Shown here in pieces: positions 18,020 through 27,892 of a stretch of 64,000 nucleotides of DNA (position 1 is the first letter of the stretch; each line of letters starts with the position of its first letter). The notes below the pieces were generated by a model. The model was given only the letters and a program-made list of their open reading frames with translations, did no database searches and was not told where the DNA came from. The DNA comes from Ensifer aridi (GTDB lineage: Bacteria; Pseudomonadota; Alphaproteobacteria; Rhizobiales; Rhizobiaceae). The stretch lies in NCBI RefSeq assembly GCF_002078505.1, contig NZ_LUAV01000033.1, positions 91,153-155,152 on the forward strand, given 5' to 3'. Made by a program: the position numbers and the translations under genes.

Positions 18020-19189
18020 ATGTCTCAAGAAGACGAAAGCCGCATACCCGGCGAGCGCGCCGAGACCCTCACGGCCAGGCGGATTGACAGCAATCCCTTC
18101 CTGAAGCGGGGCGCGGTGGCGCTGGCCGTAGTTGCCTTTGTCGCCTTCGCGCTCTGGTCCATGAGCGGCGAGAAAACGCCGGCGGACATCACGAGCCCGG
18201 AGCGGGTGGTCATTCGGCAGACAACGAACTTCGAACCAGCCAAGGAAAAGGTCGAACCGGTTCGGGCAGAGCCAGGGATCAAGCTGCCGACACCGGCCGT
18301 CAGCGCGGAGGTGCCGGAAGAAGATCCGCTGCTCGATTCCGCCCGCCGCGCACCCGTCATGGCCTATAGCGGTGGGCAGAAGAACACGACATCTCGCCGT
18401 GACGAAGATCCTGCTACCTCGGCGGATAGCAATTTCCTGCCGCTTGATGGCAACATGATGGGCCAGAACAGTGCCAGCAATGACGAACAACGATTCAACG
18501 GTTTCCTTCGGCCGACCCGGCTCGAGGGCTCGCGCGCCGGCACACTCGGTAATCGGAACTACATTGTCGCGATGGGCACCTCGATACCCTGCGTGTTGGA
18601 AACGGCGATGGCGTCGGATCAACCGGGCTTCACAAGCTGCGTGATCAACCGGGACGTTCTTTCCGACAATGGCCGTGTTGTGCTGATGGAAAAAGGCACA
18701 CAGGTCGTTGGCGAATACCGCGGCGGTTTGCAGCGCGGTCAAAAGCGGCTTTTCGTCCTGTGGAATCGCGCGAAAACGCCCAAGGGGGTCATCGTCACGC
18801 TGGCGTCACCCGCGACCGATGCGCTCGGACGCGCCGGCGTCGACGGCTATGTCGATACGCACTGGTGGGAGCGTTTCGGAAGCGCGCTTCTCCTCTCCAT
18901 CGTCGGTGACGCCACGAGCTATGCCAACAGCCGCCTGCAAGACAGCGACGTCGACGCGCAGGGCACGACGAGCGCTGGCCACCAGGCAGCAGCAATCGCT
19001 GTAGAACAGTCAATCAACATCCCGCCGACGCTCCTGAAGCATCAGGGCGAACTCGTCTCGATTTTCGTGGCCCGCGATCTCGACTTTTCCGGTGTCTACA
19101 CGCTTCACATGACCGAGCCGAAGAGCCGCATTCTCGATCGCGCCATGTTGGGAGACTTCCGTCCACAGTCGCCATTGGTGACTAAGTAG
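18020..19189 (+). CDS. virB10: VirB10 core scaffold
   Basis: 389-residue protein with a cytoplasmic N-terminus, a membrane helix (GAVALAVVAFVAFALWSM), a Pro/Glu-rich periplasmic linker and a C-terminal TrbI-type beta domain (GTSIPCVLETAMASDQPGFTSC, then RVVLMEKGTQVVGEY, and FVARDLDFSGVY near the end). It spans both membranes and senses the ATPases. It follows virB9 by 9 bases. Confidence 0.93.
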   Translation: MSQEDESRIPGERAETLTARRIDSNPFLKRGAVALAVVAFVAFALWSMSGEKTPADITSPERVVIRQTTNFEPAKEKVEPVRAEPGIKLPTPAVSAEVPEEDPLLDSARRAPVMAYSGGQKNTTSRRDEDPATSADSNFLPLDGNMMGQNSASNDEQRFNGFLRPTRLEGSRAGTLGNRNYIVAMGTSIPCVLETAMASDQPGFTSCVINRDVLSDNGRVVLMEKGTQVVGEYRGGLQRGQKRLFVLWNRAKTPKGVIVTLASPATDALGRAGVDGYVDTHWWERFGSALLLSIVGDATSYANSRLQDSDVDAQGTTSAGHQAAAIAVEQSINIPPTLLKHQGELVSIFVARDLDFSGVYTLHMTEPKSRILDRAMLGDFRPQSPLVTK

Positions 19190-19198
19190 GGTAAAGGC

Positions 19199-20209
19199 AT
19201 GACGACCGAGGGTCCTGACGCAGCGGTCGTCCGCGAACTGCTCGCCCCGTTTTCCCCGTTCTTGAACGACAAGTCCCTCTACGAGGTGATCGTGAACCGG
19301 CCTGGGCAGGTGCTAACGGAAGGCCCCGGTGGGTGGCGGACCCATGATCTGCCGGAGCTTAGCTTCGAAAAACTGATGCGCCTTGCCCGGGCCGTGGCCA
19401 GTTTCTCCCAGCAGTCCATCGATGAAACGCGACCGATCCTGTCGGCGACCCTGCCCGGCGACGAAAGGATCCAGATCGTCGTTCCACCTGCGACAAGCAA
19501 GGGCACGGTCAGCATCACAATTCGGAAACCCTCGTCAGTGACACTGAGCCTCGAGGACCTGGAGGAGGACGGGCTGTTTGCTAACGTGACGCCCGCCAGC
19601 GACGGGATCAGCGCCGCGGACCGTAGACTTATCGATCTGCACCGGAATGGCGCTCATGCTGAGTTCCTGCGCGAGGCGGTGGTGGCGCGAAAGAACATCA
19701 TAATTTCGGGAGCGACGGGGTCGGGTAAGACGACACTCTCCAAGGCGCTCATGCGCTATATTCCGATCCATGAGCGGATCATCTCTATCGAGGATACGGC
19801 GGAACTCATTATCCCGCAGCCGAACCATGTGCGGTTGTTCTATTCTAAAGGAGGACAGGGGCTTGCCAACATCGGCGCGAAGGAGCTCCTCGAGTCCTGC
19901 CTGCGCATGCGACCGGATCGAGTCCTGCTTCAGGAACTGCGTGATGAGACGGCATTCTATTACATTCGCAACGTCAATTCGGGGCATCCAGGATCGATCA
20001 CGACGGTGCACTCCGATTCCGCAGCGCTGGCGTTCGAGCAACTAACGTTGCTCGTGAAGGAATCAGAGGGTGGCAGGAACCTCGACCGCGATGATATTCG
20101 TAAGCTCCTGAAGGTCGCGGTCGACATAATTGTCCAATGCAAGCGCATCGAAGGGCGGTTCCGCGTGACGGAGATTTATTTCGACCCAGGCTATGTCGAG
20201 GTGTGGTGA
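19199..20209 (+). CDS. virB11: VirB11 hexameric ATPase
   Basis: 336-residue traffic ATPase. Walker A GATGSGKT near residue 170, the Asp box (IISIEDTAELI), His box (GHPGSITTVHS) and Walker B region (RPDRVLLQELRDETA) are intact. It switches the system between pilus assembly and substrate transfer. It is the last gene of the virB operon; a weak inverted repeat (TGCAGCAG/CTGCTGCA, 20256-20292, followed by TTTCTT) lies downstream. Confidence 0.94.
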   Translation: MTTEGPDAAVVRELLAPFSPFLNDKSLYEVIVNRPGQVLTEGPGGWRTHDLPELSFEKLMRLARAVASFSQQSIDETRPILSATLPGDERIQIVVPPATSKGTVSITIRKPSSVTLSLEDLEEDGLFANVTPASDGISAADRRLIDLHRNGAHAEFLREAVVARKNIIISGATGSGKTTLSKALMRYIPIHERIISIEDTAELIIPQPNHVRLFYSKGGQGLANIGAKELLESCLRMRPDRVLLQELRDETAFYYIRNVNSGHPGSITTVHSDSAALAFEQLTLLVKESEGGRNLDRDDIRKLLKVAVDIIVQCKRIEGRFRVTEIYFDPGYVEVW

Positions 20210-20508
20210 CCCGCGTAATATCCGGAGCCTGCGCCCAAGTGGGATTTTGGGCGACTGCAGCAGGGGGACGCGTCCTATGCGGTTCTGCTGCATTTCTTGT
20301 GACTTTCTCCGCATGGTTGCGTTACAGATCTTGCTATCGCGCCCGCAAGCTGGACTGCGACGCCTGCACAAAGTCGCAGGATATTAAGGACCCATTAGGC
20401 TAGCTGCATATACCCTCCTATGGCAGCGCGCCGCGGGCATGATGCCTCCTGCGTCCTCGGTTCGAGTGGCCGAGGAATTTAATACAGCCATCCGCGCAGG
20501 TGTCATCC
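20210..20508. other. virB11/GGDEF-EAL intergenic region
   Basis: Holds the weak inverted repeat TGCAGCAG (20256-20263) / CTGCTGCA (20285-20292) followed by TTTCTT, a possible terminator of the virB operon. No gene is supported. Confidence 0.4.
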
Positions 20509-22707
20509 ATGCATAGAAATACAGGTTCAGAAAGCCGCCGCACCCAGTTATTGGTTCTGCTCATCGCCGCCGTTTTCATCTTGGTCGCAGCCGCGCTCGC
20601 CGGATTGGTTGCGGGCTCGATCACTACCCTCACGACGACCGCAGATGACATCGATGACCAGAGAGCCCTGCAAGCAACGTCGGGCGCGGTGCAGGCACTT
20701 CGCAAGCAAATGGCGGCGACCTTGCGCGACAACGCGTACTGGGACGATGCCTATGCCGAGGTGAACGCCGACACGCGCGTCGACTGGATTATTGAAAACT
20801 GGGCGTCGACCTCTGCCGACTACCCTCTTTACGACACGGCCATCGTTGTCGACAGCCGAAATCTTCCGGTTGTCGCGTACCGCAAGGGCGTTCCGATGGA
20901 CGTCACGCCGAACGAATTCTTTGAAGACTTCCAAGCGCTGATCGACGCGGCGAGACGCGTGAGGATGTCCGACGAAGTTCCTGTACATTTCGCGCGCTCC
21001 GCCGCGGGAACTGAGCTCATCGGGGCGGCCGCCATCCAGCCGTTCGAAAGTGACGAGTCGCTGGACTCCCAAGATTTCTACGTGCTCGTCTTTGCAAAGC
21101 TGATTACCACGGCCGTTGTGGCCGAGGTGTCCGACAGTTTTGCGATCGCCGGACTAGATCTCGACTCGAAGCCTGCTGCGGAACGCTTGGAGGTCGCGCT
21201 GAAAGGTGTGTCGTCCAAGGATGTCGCCTTCTTCACCTGGCCATCGATGGCGCCGGGAACAAAAAGCTACGAGCGGGTCGATGGCGATCTGCAAGCGGCA
21301 GGCGTCATCCTGATCCTGTTCCTTTGCTCCATTGGGGTCGCCGGTGGCATAACCATTCGCAATCTGCGAAACAGCGAACACGCATCGCGCCATCGTGCAC
21401 TGCATGATCCTCTGACGGGCCTGTTGAACCGCGGCGGACTGCTCGAGAACGTGGCTGCCGCCTCCGAGCGGGCACGACACAGCGGTAAGCAGGTGAAGCT
21501 TCATTTCATCGATCTGGACGGCTTCAAGGCGGTTAATGATGCCTGGGGGCACGCGGTCGGAGACGCCCTCATTGTCGCCGTTGCCCACCGCCTGCGCGAC
21601 GCCTTGCCGAATGACGCGTTTGCTGCTCGCCTGGGCGGCGACGAATTCGCCGTAGTGACGGTCGACGAACCCGATGCAGAGCTTGTCCCGAGCTTCGGTG
21701 GGCGGCTTCAAGATGCCCTCGCGAGCCTGTTCGAGATTGACGGACGGTCAATCGAGATCGGTTGCAGTATTGGCGTCGCGGTATCCGAGCACGGCGTCGT
21801 GCAGACCAGCGAACTCATGCGGCGCGCCGACATCGCCCTCTACCGGGCCAAGGACCTCGGCCGCGGCATCACCATTGAATTCGACGACAGCTTCGACGTT
21901 GACGCTTTGCAACAGGCTGAGCTGGAAAACGAGCTGCGCGCCACGCTGTTGACGGGCGGTATATCGGTTATGTTCCAGCCGCTGATCGATGCCCGCTCGG
22001 GCGCGGTCACCGGCGTGGAAGCTCTGGCACGCTGGCGAAAGGAGGATGGAGTTGCGATCCCCCCTGATATATTCATCCCGCTCGCAGAGCGCGCGGGCAT
22101 GATCGATTTGCTGGGCATGCAGGTTCTGAGGACTTCGCTGAACGCCGCCGCGGCATGGCCGTCGCTCAGTCTAGGGGTCAATATTTCGCCGCTGCAGCTT
22201 AAGAACCCGCGCTTCGTCGAGCAGGTGGAGGAGGCGACCAAAGCTGCGGATTTTGATCCTCGGCGTTTGATCGTCGAGGTGACGGAAAGTGTTCTGATTT
22301 CCAATCCGGAACAGGCGCGCCGCGCGATTGACGGCTTGAAGAAAATCGGGGTTAAAGTCGCGTTGGACGATTTTGGCTCCGGATACGCGAGCATCGGATC
22401 GCTCAGGCGCTTCGGGTTCGACCGTATGAAAGTGGATCGCTCTCTGGTGGCAGCGCTGGAAGTAGATCAGAATGCCGGCGCGGTGCTGCAGGCAACCGTC
22501 GCTCTTGCCAATGCGCTGCAAATCCCGGTGACGGCCGAGGGCATCGAGACGGAACGGCAGGCAACCGTAGTGCGGCTGTCAGGCTGCGACGAACTTCAGG
22601 GATATCTATTCAGCAGACCAGTGAGTGCCGACGAAGTCACAGCTTTATATTGTGGAGCCGAGGCGGGCGGCCGCCAGCCCAGAGCGTTCGCTGACACCCA
22701 TCATTAG
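20509..22707 (+). CDS. CHASE4-GGDEF-EAL c-di-GMP protein
   Basis: 732-residue inner-membrane protein. A first helix (LLVLLIAAVFILVAAALAGLV) is followed by a periplasmic CHASE4-like sensor (LRDNAYWDDAYAEV), a second helix (AAGVILILFLCSIGVAGGI), a GGDEF domain with an intact active site (LGGDEFAVV near residue 375) and an EAL domain (VEALARWR near 502, LDDFGSGYAS, VTAEGIETERQ). Both catalytic signatures look complete, so it may synthesise and degrade c-di-GMP. A GTG at 20500 is an alternative start; the ATG at 20509 has CAGGTG about 7 bases upstream. It lies downstream of virB but need not be co-transcribed. Confidence 0.88.
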   Translation: MHRNTGSESRRTQLLVLLIAAVFILVAAALAGLVAGSITTLTTTADDIDDQRALQATSGAVQALRKQMAATLRDNAYWDDAYAEVNADTRVDWIIENWASTSADYPLYDTAIVVDSRNLPVVAYRKGVPMDVTPNEFFEDFQALIDAARRVRMSDEVPVHFARSAAGTELIGAAAIQPFESDESLDSQDFYVLVFAKLITTAVVAEVSDSFAIAGLDLDSKPAAERLEVALKGVSSKDVAFFTWPSMAPGTKSYERVDGDLQAAGVILILFLCSIGVAGGITIRNLRNSEHASRHRALHDPLTGLLNRGGLLENVAAASERARHSGKQVKLHFIDLDGFKAVNDAWGHAVGDALIVAVAHRLRDALPNDAFAARLGGDEFAVVTVDEPDAELVPSFGGRLQDALASLFEIDGRSIEIGCSIGVAVSEHGVVQTSELMRRADIALYRAKDLGRGITIEFDDSFDVDALQQAELENELRATLLTGGISVMFQPLIDARSGAVTGVEALARWRKEDGVAIPPDIFIPLAERAGMIDLLGMQVLRTSLNAAAAWPSLSLGVNISPLQLKNPRFVEQVEEATKAADFDPRRLIVEVTESVLISNPEQARRAIDGLKKIGVKVALDDFGSGYASIGSLRRFGFDRMKVDRSLVAALEVDQNAGAVLQATVALANALQIPVTAEGIETERQATVVRLSGCDELQGYLFSRPVSADEVTALYCGAEAGGRQPRAFADTHH

Positions 22708-22874
22708 CGGCTGGTCGATGGCCTCCGGCGGCAGGCCTCACGCCGAAATGAACCTGCCGGCCCGTCTGCTCGAAAAGCCCAATTCGCCACAGTCGGCTCG
22801 GCACACTAACGGGTTCTGACGCATTTCCTCGCTATACTCTCTGCGCTTCCTCATTCGGACCGAAGGAGAGACAG

Positions 22875-23738
22875 ATGCATATCATCCTCGGGGGGACAGG
22901 CCAGGTCGGCTCGGCAACAGCGAACGCCCTGCTTAAGCGCGGTGAACCGGTCACGATCATCACGCGCGATGCCGATCACGGCTCAGACCTGAAGGCGGCA
23001 GGTGCCTGCATTGCTGTCGCCGACATTCGTGACGTCGCTGGACTGCGAGAGGTGTTCCGCGCTGGCACGTGCGCGTTCCTGCTGAATCCACCGGCGGCCC
23101 CCGCCGGCGACACCGACGCCGAAGAACGCGCAAATGTCGCGGCAATCGTAGAAGCCCTCGACGGTTCTGGTCTGGAGAAGGTGGTCGCAGTATCGACCTA
23201 TGGTGCACGTCCTGGCAAGCGGTGCGGTGACCTTACCGTGCTGCACGAATTTGAACGGAGGCTGAATGCGCAATCTATCCCCACCGCGATTAATCGCGGA
23301 GCGTACTACATGAGCAACTGGGGCGGAATGCTCGATGTGGTTCGCGGTAGTGGCAAGCTGCCAAGCTTCTTTCCGGCCGACATGGCCCTTCCAATGGTCG
23401 CGCCTGAGGACTTGGGCGAGGCCGCCGCGCGCCGCCTGCTGGAGCCTGCGAGCGACACGGACCTGCGATACGTCGAAGGACCGGAGCACTACACGCCGCG
23501 CGACGTGGCCGACGCCTTCTCCGAAGCGCTCGAAATGACAGTTGAAGTCGCGGCGATCCCCCGCGAAGCGTGGGAGGAGACCTTCATACAGTTTGGCTTC
23601 TCGGAGGCGGCAGCACAGTCCTATGCCTGTATGACGAGAACGGTTGTGGATGGCGAGGCCGAGAAACCGGAGGATCCCGAACGGGGCCCGACGACTATGC
23701 GGGACTACATTAAAAATGTCGTGAGGGCGGCCAAGTGA
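22875..23738 (+). CDS. NmrA-type NAD(P)-binding protein
   Basis: 287-residue atypical SDR. N-terminal Rossmann motif GGTGQVGSATA, then AVSTYGARPG, and a missing classical YxxxK, as in NmrA/QorB-like proteins that either reduce quinones or sense the NADP/NADPH ratio. Strong ribosome site GAAGGAGAG 5 bases upstream. Monocistronic by spacing. Physiological substrate unknown. Confidence 0.8.
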   Translation: MHIILGGTGQVGSATANALLKRGEPVTIITRDADHGSDLKAAGACIAVADIRDVAGLREVFRAGTCAFLLNPPAAPAGDTDAEERANVAAIVEALDGSGLEKVVAVSTYGARPGKRCGDLTVLHEFERRLNAQSIPTAINRGAYYMSNWGGMLDVVRGSGKLPSFFPADMALPMVAPEDLGEAAARRLLEPASDTDLRYVEGPEHYTPRDVADAFSEALEMTVEVAAIPREAWEETFIQFGFSEAAAQSYACMTRTVVDGEAEKPEDPERGPTTMRDYIKNVVRAAK

Positions 23739-24111
23739 GGGATGGTCCGCTTCCGATACCCTTTGCCGTTGGTCGATCCGCAGGCGGCTAGATGCCGCGG
23801 GAGGGGTACCGCGGGCCGTGCGGCGCCGCGGCTTTCAGCGGATGCCTACGCCTTGGTCAGGTCAATACCTGAGCTTGGAGAGGGCTCCAATCTGCCGCGA
23901 TCGAACCAGGCCCCATTCTTCATGCTTGATCATGTAGGAAGGCATGGCAGTGCCCGCGCGGGGGACGCGCCCGGGCACTCATAACAGGCGGGGAACCTGA
24001 ATGCGGATTGGGTCGGCATGGAACAAGTCGTTCGGGCGCCTTTGTTCCAGTTCCGATCCGCACGACAGCATGTTTGGCCTTAGCGCGTACGATTTCGAGC
24101 AGCTCATGTTT
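23739..24111. other. intergenic region, convergent genes
   Basis: Lies between the ends of two convergent genes. A GC-rich inverted stretch (GCCCGCGCGG near 23950 with CCCGGGC) might act in termination but lacks a T run. No gene is supported. Confidence 0.4.
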
Positions 24112-25950
24112 TTAACCCCGATCAACGGGCTCGGGCCCATCGGAGCCTGAGCGCGGCATTCGGGTCGGGTGAGTTTCCGCCTGCGGGGCCCGGATGGCTT
24201 GCCGTTCTCTGCCGGTTCGGTCCACGGGCTGCAGCAGCTTGCGAAACTCGTCCCGTTTCTCGTGAATTGACGCGATCACCAGACCCATCGGAATGCCGAT
24301 GTCAACGAGTACTGCTTGCGAAAGCTGGAGGCTGGCTTCGATGGTCTCCGGCACTGCATCAGTCACGTTCAGCTCGTACAATTCCGTTGCGTGCATCGCA
24401 TCCCGCGCGCGGGCGACAATGGTCAGATCCGGCCGCTCCGATCGCGCAGAGCGCACGATGGACTCAACCGCGTCGGCGTTGCCCAGGGTCACGACGAGTG
24501 CGCGGGCGTTCTGGATTCCGCAACGTCGAAGCAATTCGATCCGGGTGGCATCGCCATAAAAGATCGTATGATCGCCAGTTCGTTGTTTGGCGACTAGCGC
24601 GGGATCGGCGTCGATCGCCAGGAACCTCACCTCGTGTCGTGTGAGCATTTCGGCGACCAGTTGTCCGACACGCCCGTATCCCACGACGATCACGCGCTCG
24701 AGACCGTCGTCGTGCTGGGGCGTCAATCCTGCAAAAGCAGCTTCATCCATACGCGCATATGCGGCACCGCGGACGAGTATGCGGATCAGCAGCGGAATTC
24801 CAACCATCGTCAGAGTGGCCGCGACCGTGGCAGTGGCGGCGGCATCACCAGGGACGACGTTACCCGCCACAGCCGCGCCGATCAGGATCAATGCGAACTC
24901 GCCGCCGGGGCCCAAAACAACTGCCAGCTCGCCGGCACTCCGGTTCGGCAAGCCCATCAGGCGCGCGATCGGGAACAGGACAACCGCCTTGATGAGAAAG
25001 AAGCCGATCGCGGCACCCGCTGTGGCGATCGGGTTGGCAGTGATCTCCGAAAGATCCAGACGGGCTCCAACCGAGACGAAGAAAAGGCCAAGCAGAAGTC
25101 CCTGGAAGGGCTGGATCGTGACCTCGATCTGCCGGCGATACTCGGTTTCAGCCAGCAGCAGGCCCGCAATGAAGGCGCCGAGAGCCATCGATTGACCGCT
25201 GAGCGCTGTGACAAGGCCGGAGCCGATCACGACCAAAAGGCATGCAGCGACGAACAACTCGGTGCTCTTTGTCGCCGTGACCAGCCTAAACAAGGGACGA
25301 AGAATCAAACGGCCCAGCCCGGCCAATACGATTAGCGCAAGTGCGGCAGGAGCGAGCGCATATAACAAGCCGGCGCCGAGCTCTGTCCCTCCACGTGCAC
25401 CCAACATCGTCACCATGAACAGGAGCGGCGCCACAGCAAGGTCCTGGAAGAGCAGTACGGCGAAGCTTGCGCGGCCGACCGTGGTGTTCAGCAGTTTGCG
25501 CTCCACCAGTGACGGTAGAATGATAGCCGTCGACGACAGAGCAAGTGCGCTGCCGAGCACCACCGCTGAAGCCGGGCTCTGACCCAGCAAGTCCGCGACG
25601 GTCGCGAGAACCGCTGTCGATGCGAGAAGCTGCAATCCTCCTAGCCCGAAGACGAGTCTGCGCATGAGCAGAAGGCGGTTCCACGACAGCTCGAGCGCGA
25701 TCATGAAGAGAAGGAATGCGACGCCGAATTCCGCCAGATAAGTGATCTGTCCAACATCCGTTATGGATATTGCAGAGAGCCACGGTAGCTCTCTCGCGAG
25801 AGCTCCGAGACCGAAGGGGCCAAGTATTATGCCTGCCGCCAGAAATCCAAAGACGGGGCTCAATTTCAACCGGCCGAACAGAGGCACAATGACGCCGGCG
25901 GTCGCTAGAAACAGAAGAAGCTCCTTGTAATTTTCCGGTCCTGGCGTCAT
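24112..25950 (-). CDS. CPA2 monovalent cation:proton antiporter (KefB/YbaL-like)
   Basis: 612-residue inner-membrane protein. About 12 hydrophobic segments form the Na+/H+ exchanger domain (start LLLFLATAGVIVPLFGRL, SPVFGFLAAGIILGPFGLG, and VVLGSALALSSTAIILPSL), followed at about residues 415-540 by a TrkA-N/RCK domain (ERVIVVGYGRVGQLVAEML) that binds NAD(H) or nucleotide. The C-terminus is short and basic. It probably exports K+ (or Na+) in exchange for H+ under stress. No ancillary KefF/KefG gene is adjacent. Confidence 0.87.
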   Translation of the reverse strand: MTPGPENYKELLLFLATAGVIVPLFGRLKLSPVFGFLAAGIILGPFGLGALARELPWLSAISITDVGQITYLAEFGVAFLLFMIALELSWNRLLLMRRLVFGLGGLQLLASTAVLATVADLLGQSPASAVVLGSALALSSTAIILPSLVERKLLNTTVGRASFAVLLFQDLAVAPLLFMVTMLGARGGTELGAGLLYALAPAALALIVLAGLGRLILRPLFRLVTATKSTELFVAACLLVVIGSGLVTALSGQSMALGAFIAGLLLAETEYRRQIEVTIQPFQGLLLGLFFVSVGARLDLSEITANPIATAGAAIGFFLIKAVVLFPIARLMGLPNRSAGELAVVLGPGGEFALILIGAAVAGNVVPGDAAATATVAATLTMVGIPLLIRILVRGAAYARMDEAAFAGLTPQHDDGLERVIVVGYGRVGQLVAEMLTRHEVRFLAIDADPALVAKQRTGDHTIFYGDATRIELLRRCGIQNARALVVTLGNADAVESIVRSARSERPDLTIVARARDAMHATELYELNVTDAVPETIEASLQLSQAVLVDIGIPMGLVIASIHEKRDEFRKLLQPVDRTGRERQAIRAPQAETHPTRMPRSGSDGPEPVDRG

Positions 25951-26376
25951 CGACAGCTCACAGATTCCGCGCAGAGGGCGAAGCCCGCATCAGCTTGTTG
26001 CTCGGAGCCGATGCGCTTCACCGCTCACGGGATCGCACTTCGTCTCCTCCGTTGGATCCTACTCTTATTTCCAGTGATAGTGTCGCCGCCGCGACTCCCA
26101 GATGCGCATGCAAGGTGACGATGCGATGATGGGCGGCCCTCGCCAGGAAGGGGGACGCCGTGCGGGACGTCGCGTCCATGCCCGCGAGCACGCGCCTGAC
26201 CAGTCGGATACGAGTACACCGGACCATGGAATGTCCTGCCGCGTCCAACGCAGCGCAGTTGCTGTCCTGAGGCTCCCGCTACGAAGGACTGTCAAAAAAG
26301 TGTCACACGGGCTGGAATAGGGCGCAGGGTTGCCCGTTTGCCCTCCATCTCAACCAATGATGGAGGGGCAAAACCG
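25951..26376. other. divergent intergenic region
   Basis: 426 bases between divergent genes; it should contain both promoters. The only obvious element is GGAGGGG at 26362-26368, which fits as the ribosome site of the permease. No gene or strong repeat is seen. Confidence 0.45.
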
Positions 26377-27858
26377 ATGATGCACAGCGTTCCCTCGACG
26401 GCACAGGTCGTGCCGATCACCGCGAACGTCAACGAAAAAGCTCGTTGGTCGCTTGGGTCATCCGTTTCGACTCGCTCGCTAGCCGGATTACCGCTTCTTG
26501 TGACCTGCGTGCTGGCAATCCTCTCCGGCATGGATGGCCTGTCGCTGGAAGGGCGCCTGTCACTTTCGGTTTTCGTCGGCGCATTGATCGCCTGGGTCGT
26601 GCTGAGACTGCCCGACATGCCGGTGGCGCTTGCCGGCGCGCTCGCCCTTGTTGTTTTCGGAGCCGTCGATGAGAATGCGCTCTTTGCGACGCTTGGCAGC
26701 GAAATCGTCTGGCTCCTGATTGCGGCGTTCATCATCGCCGCGGTCCTGCGCAGCAACGGTACGGCCGAGCGCCTGGCGGGCATCGCACTGTCCCGCTGCG
26801 GAACGGTTTCGCGGGTCTTCTGGGGCGCTACGCTTGTGATCGCCTCGAGCGCGTTCGTGATTCCCTCCACGTCGGCGCGCGCGGCGATCCTGATGCCGCT
26901 GTTCGTCGGGCTTTCGGGCGCGATCGACAGGCCCTCCGTGACCAGGGGGCTCGCCCTGCTGTTTCCCTCCGTCATCCTGCTTTCGGCCTGCGCATCGCTG
27001 ACCGGAGCCGGTGCACACCTGATTGCCGCGGATCTCATGAAGCGCCTCGGAGGGATCGACATCGGCTTCGCTCAATGGGCGCTTCTCGGTGCGCCGTTCG
27101 GCCTCATAACCAGCCTGCTTGCCTGCGGCTTGATCCAGCTTCTGTTTCTATCCGCCGAGGACTGCAGGGCCGCCGTCGGCGCACTGCCGGTCAGCCCGCG
27201 GGCCGATGGAGGCAGCGAGATCGCCGTGCTGACGATCGTCGGCGCTGCGGTACTCCTGTGGGTGACGAGCGGGCTGCATCGACAGAACATTGCGATCATC
27301 GCGCTGGTCGCCGCCCTGCTGGCGGCCTCGAGGCCCGTCTCGGGGATCTCGCTCAAGGAAGCGCTCAAGGGCGTCGAGTGGAACCTCATCCTGTTCCTGG
27401 CCGCCACGCTGCTGATTGGCGAAGCGCTGCTGACCTCAGGGGCCGCGCGCTACCTCGTCGATCAGACGCTGAGCGCGATCAACGGGACATTGTCGCCGGC
27501 CCCATGGATGGTCGTCGTCATTGCGGCCCTGGTTTCGAGCCTTGCCCATGTCGTCATTACCTCCCGCACGGCGCGCGCAAGCGTCCTCCTTCCTGCGGTC
27601 GCCTTGCCGCTGGCCGGATTCGGCGCCGATCCATCCGCCCTGATCTTCGTGACGACGGTCGGCAGCGGCTTTTGCCAGACGCTGATGGTTTCGGCAAAGC
27701 CGGTCGTTCTGTTCGGCTCGGGCGAAGTGCAGACTTTCACGCAAGCAGACCTTCTCCGGCTCGCCGCTTTCCTGCTGCCGCTCTTCGTTGCCCTGCTTGT
27801 CGCCTTCTCCCTGTTCGTCTGGCCGCTCGTCGGCCTGCCCCTCGCAACCGCCGGATGA
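26377..27858 (+). CDS. SLC13/DASS-type permease
   Basis: 493-residue transporter with about 12 hydrophobic segments. Features of the DASS/SLC13 fold are the duplicated re-entrant SSAFVIPSTSARAAILMPL and the second-half motif ITSRTARASVLLPAVALPLAG, which carry the substrate-binding Ser/Thr residues. These carriers import di- or hydroxy-carboxylates with Na+ or H+. Because glycerate kinase follows 34 bases later, glycerate, tartronate or tartrate-like acids are reasonable substrates; this is inference. The start ATGATG at 26377 is preceded by GGAGGGG. Confidence 0.82.
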   Translation: MMHSVPSTAQVVPITANVNEKARWSLGSSVSTRSLAGLPLLVTCVLAILSGMDGLSLEGRLSLSVFVGALIAWVVLRLPDMPVALAGALALVVFGAVDENALFATLGSEIVWLLIAAFIIAAVLRSNGTAERLAGIALSRCGTVSRVFWGATLVIASSAFVIPSTSARAAILMPLFVGLSGAIDRPSVTRGLALLFPSVILLSACASLTGAGAHLIAADLMKRLGGIDIGFAQWALLGAPFGLITSLLACGLIQLLFLSAEDCRAAVGALPVSPRADGGSEIAVLTIVGAAVLLWVTSGLHRQNIAIIALVAALLAASRPVSGISLKEALKGVEWNLILFLAATLLIGEALLTSGAARYLVDQTLSAINGTLSPAPWMVVVIAALVSSLAHVVITSRTARASVLLPAVALPLAGFGADPSALIFVTTVGSGFCQTLMVSAKPVVLFGSGEVQTFTQADLLRLAAFLLPLFVALLVAFSLFVWPLVGLPLATAG

Positions 27859-27892
27859 CCTCACCCGCTGACCAGCCTTGAAAGGAACCAAC

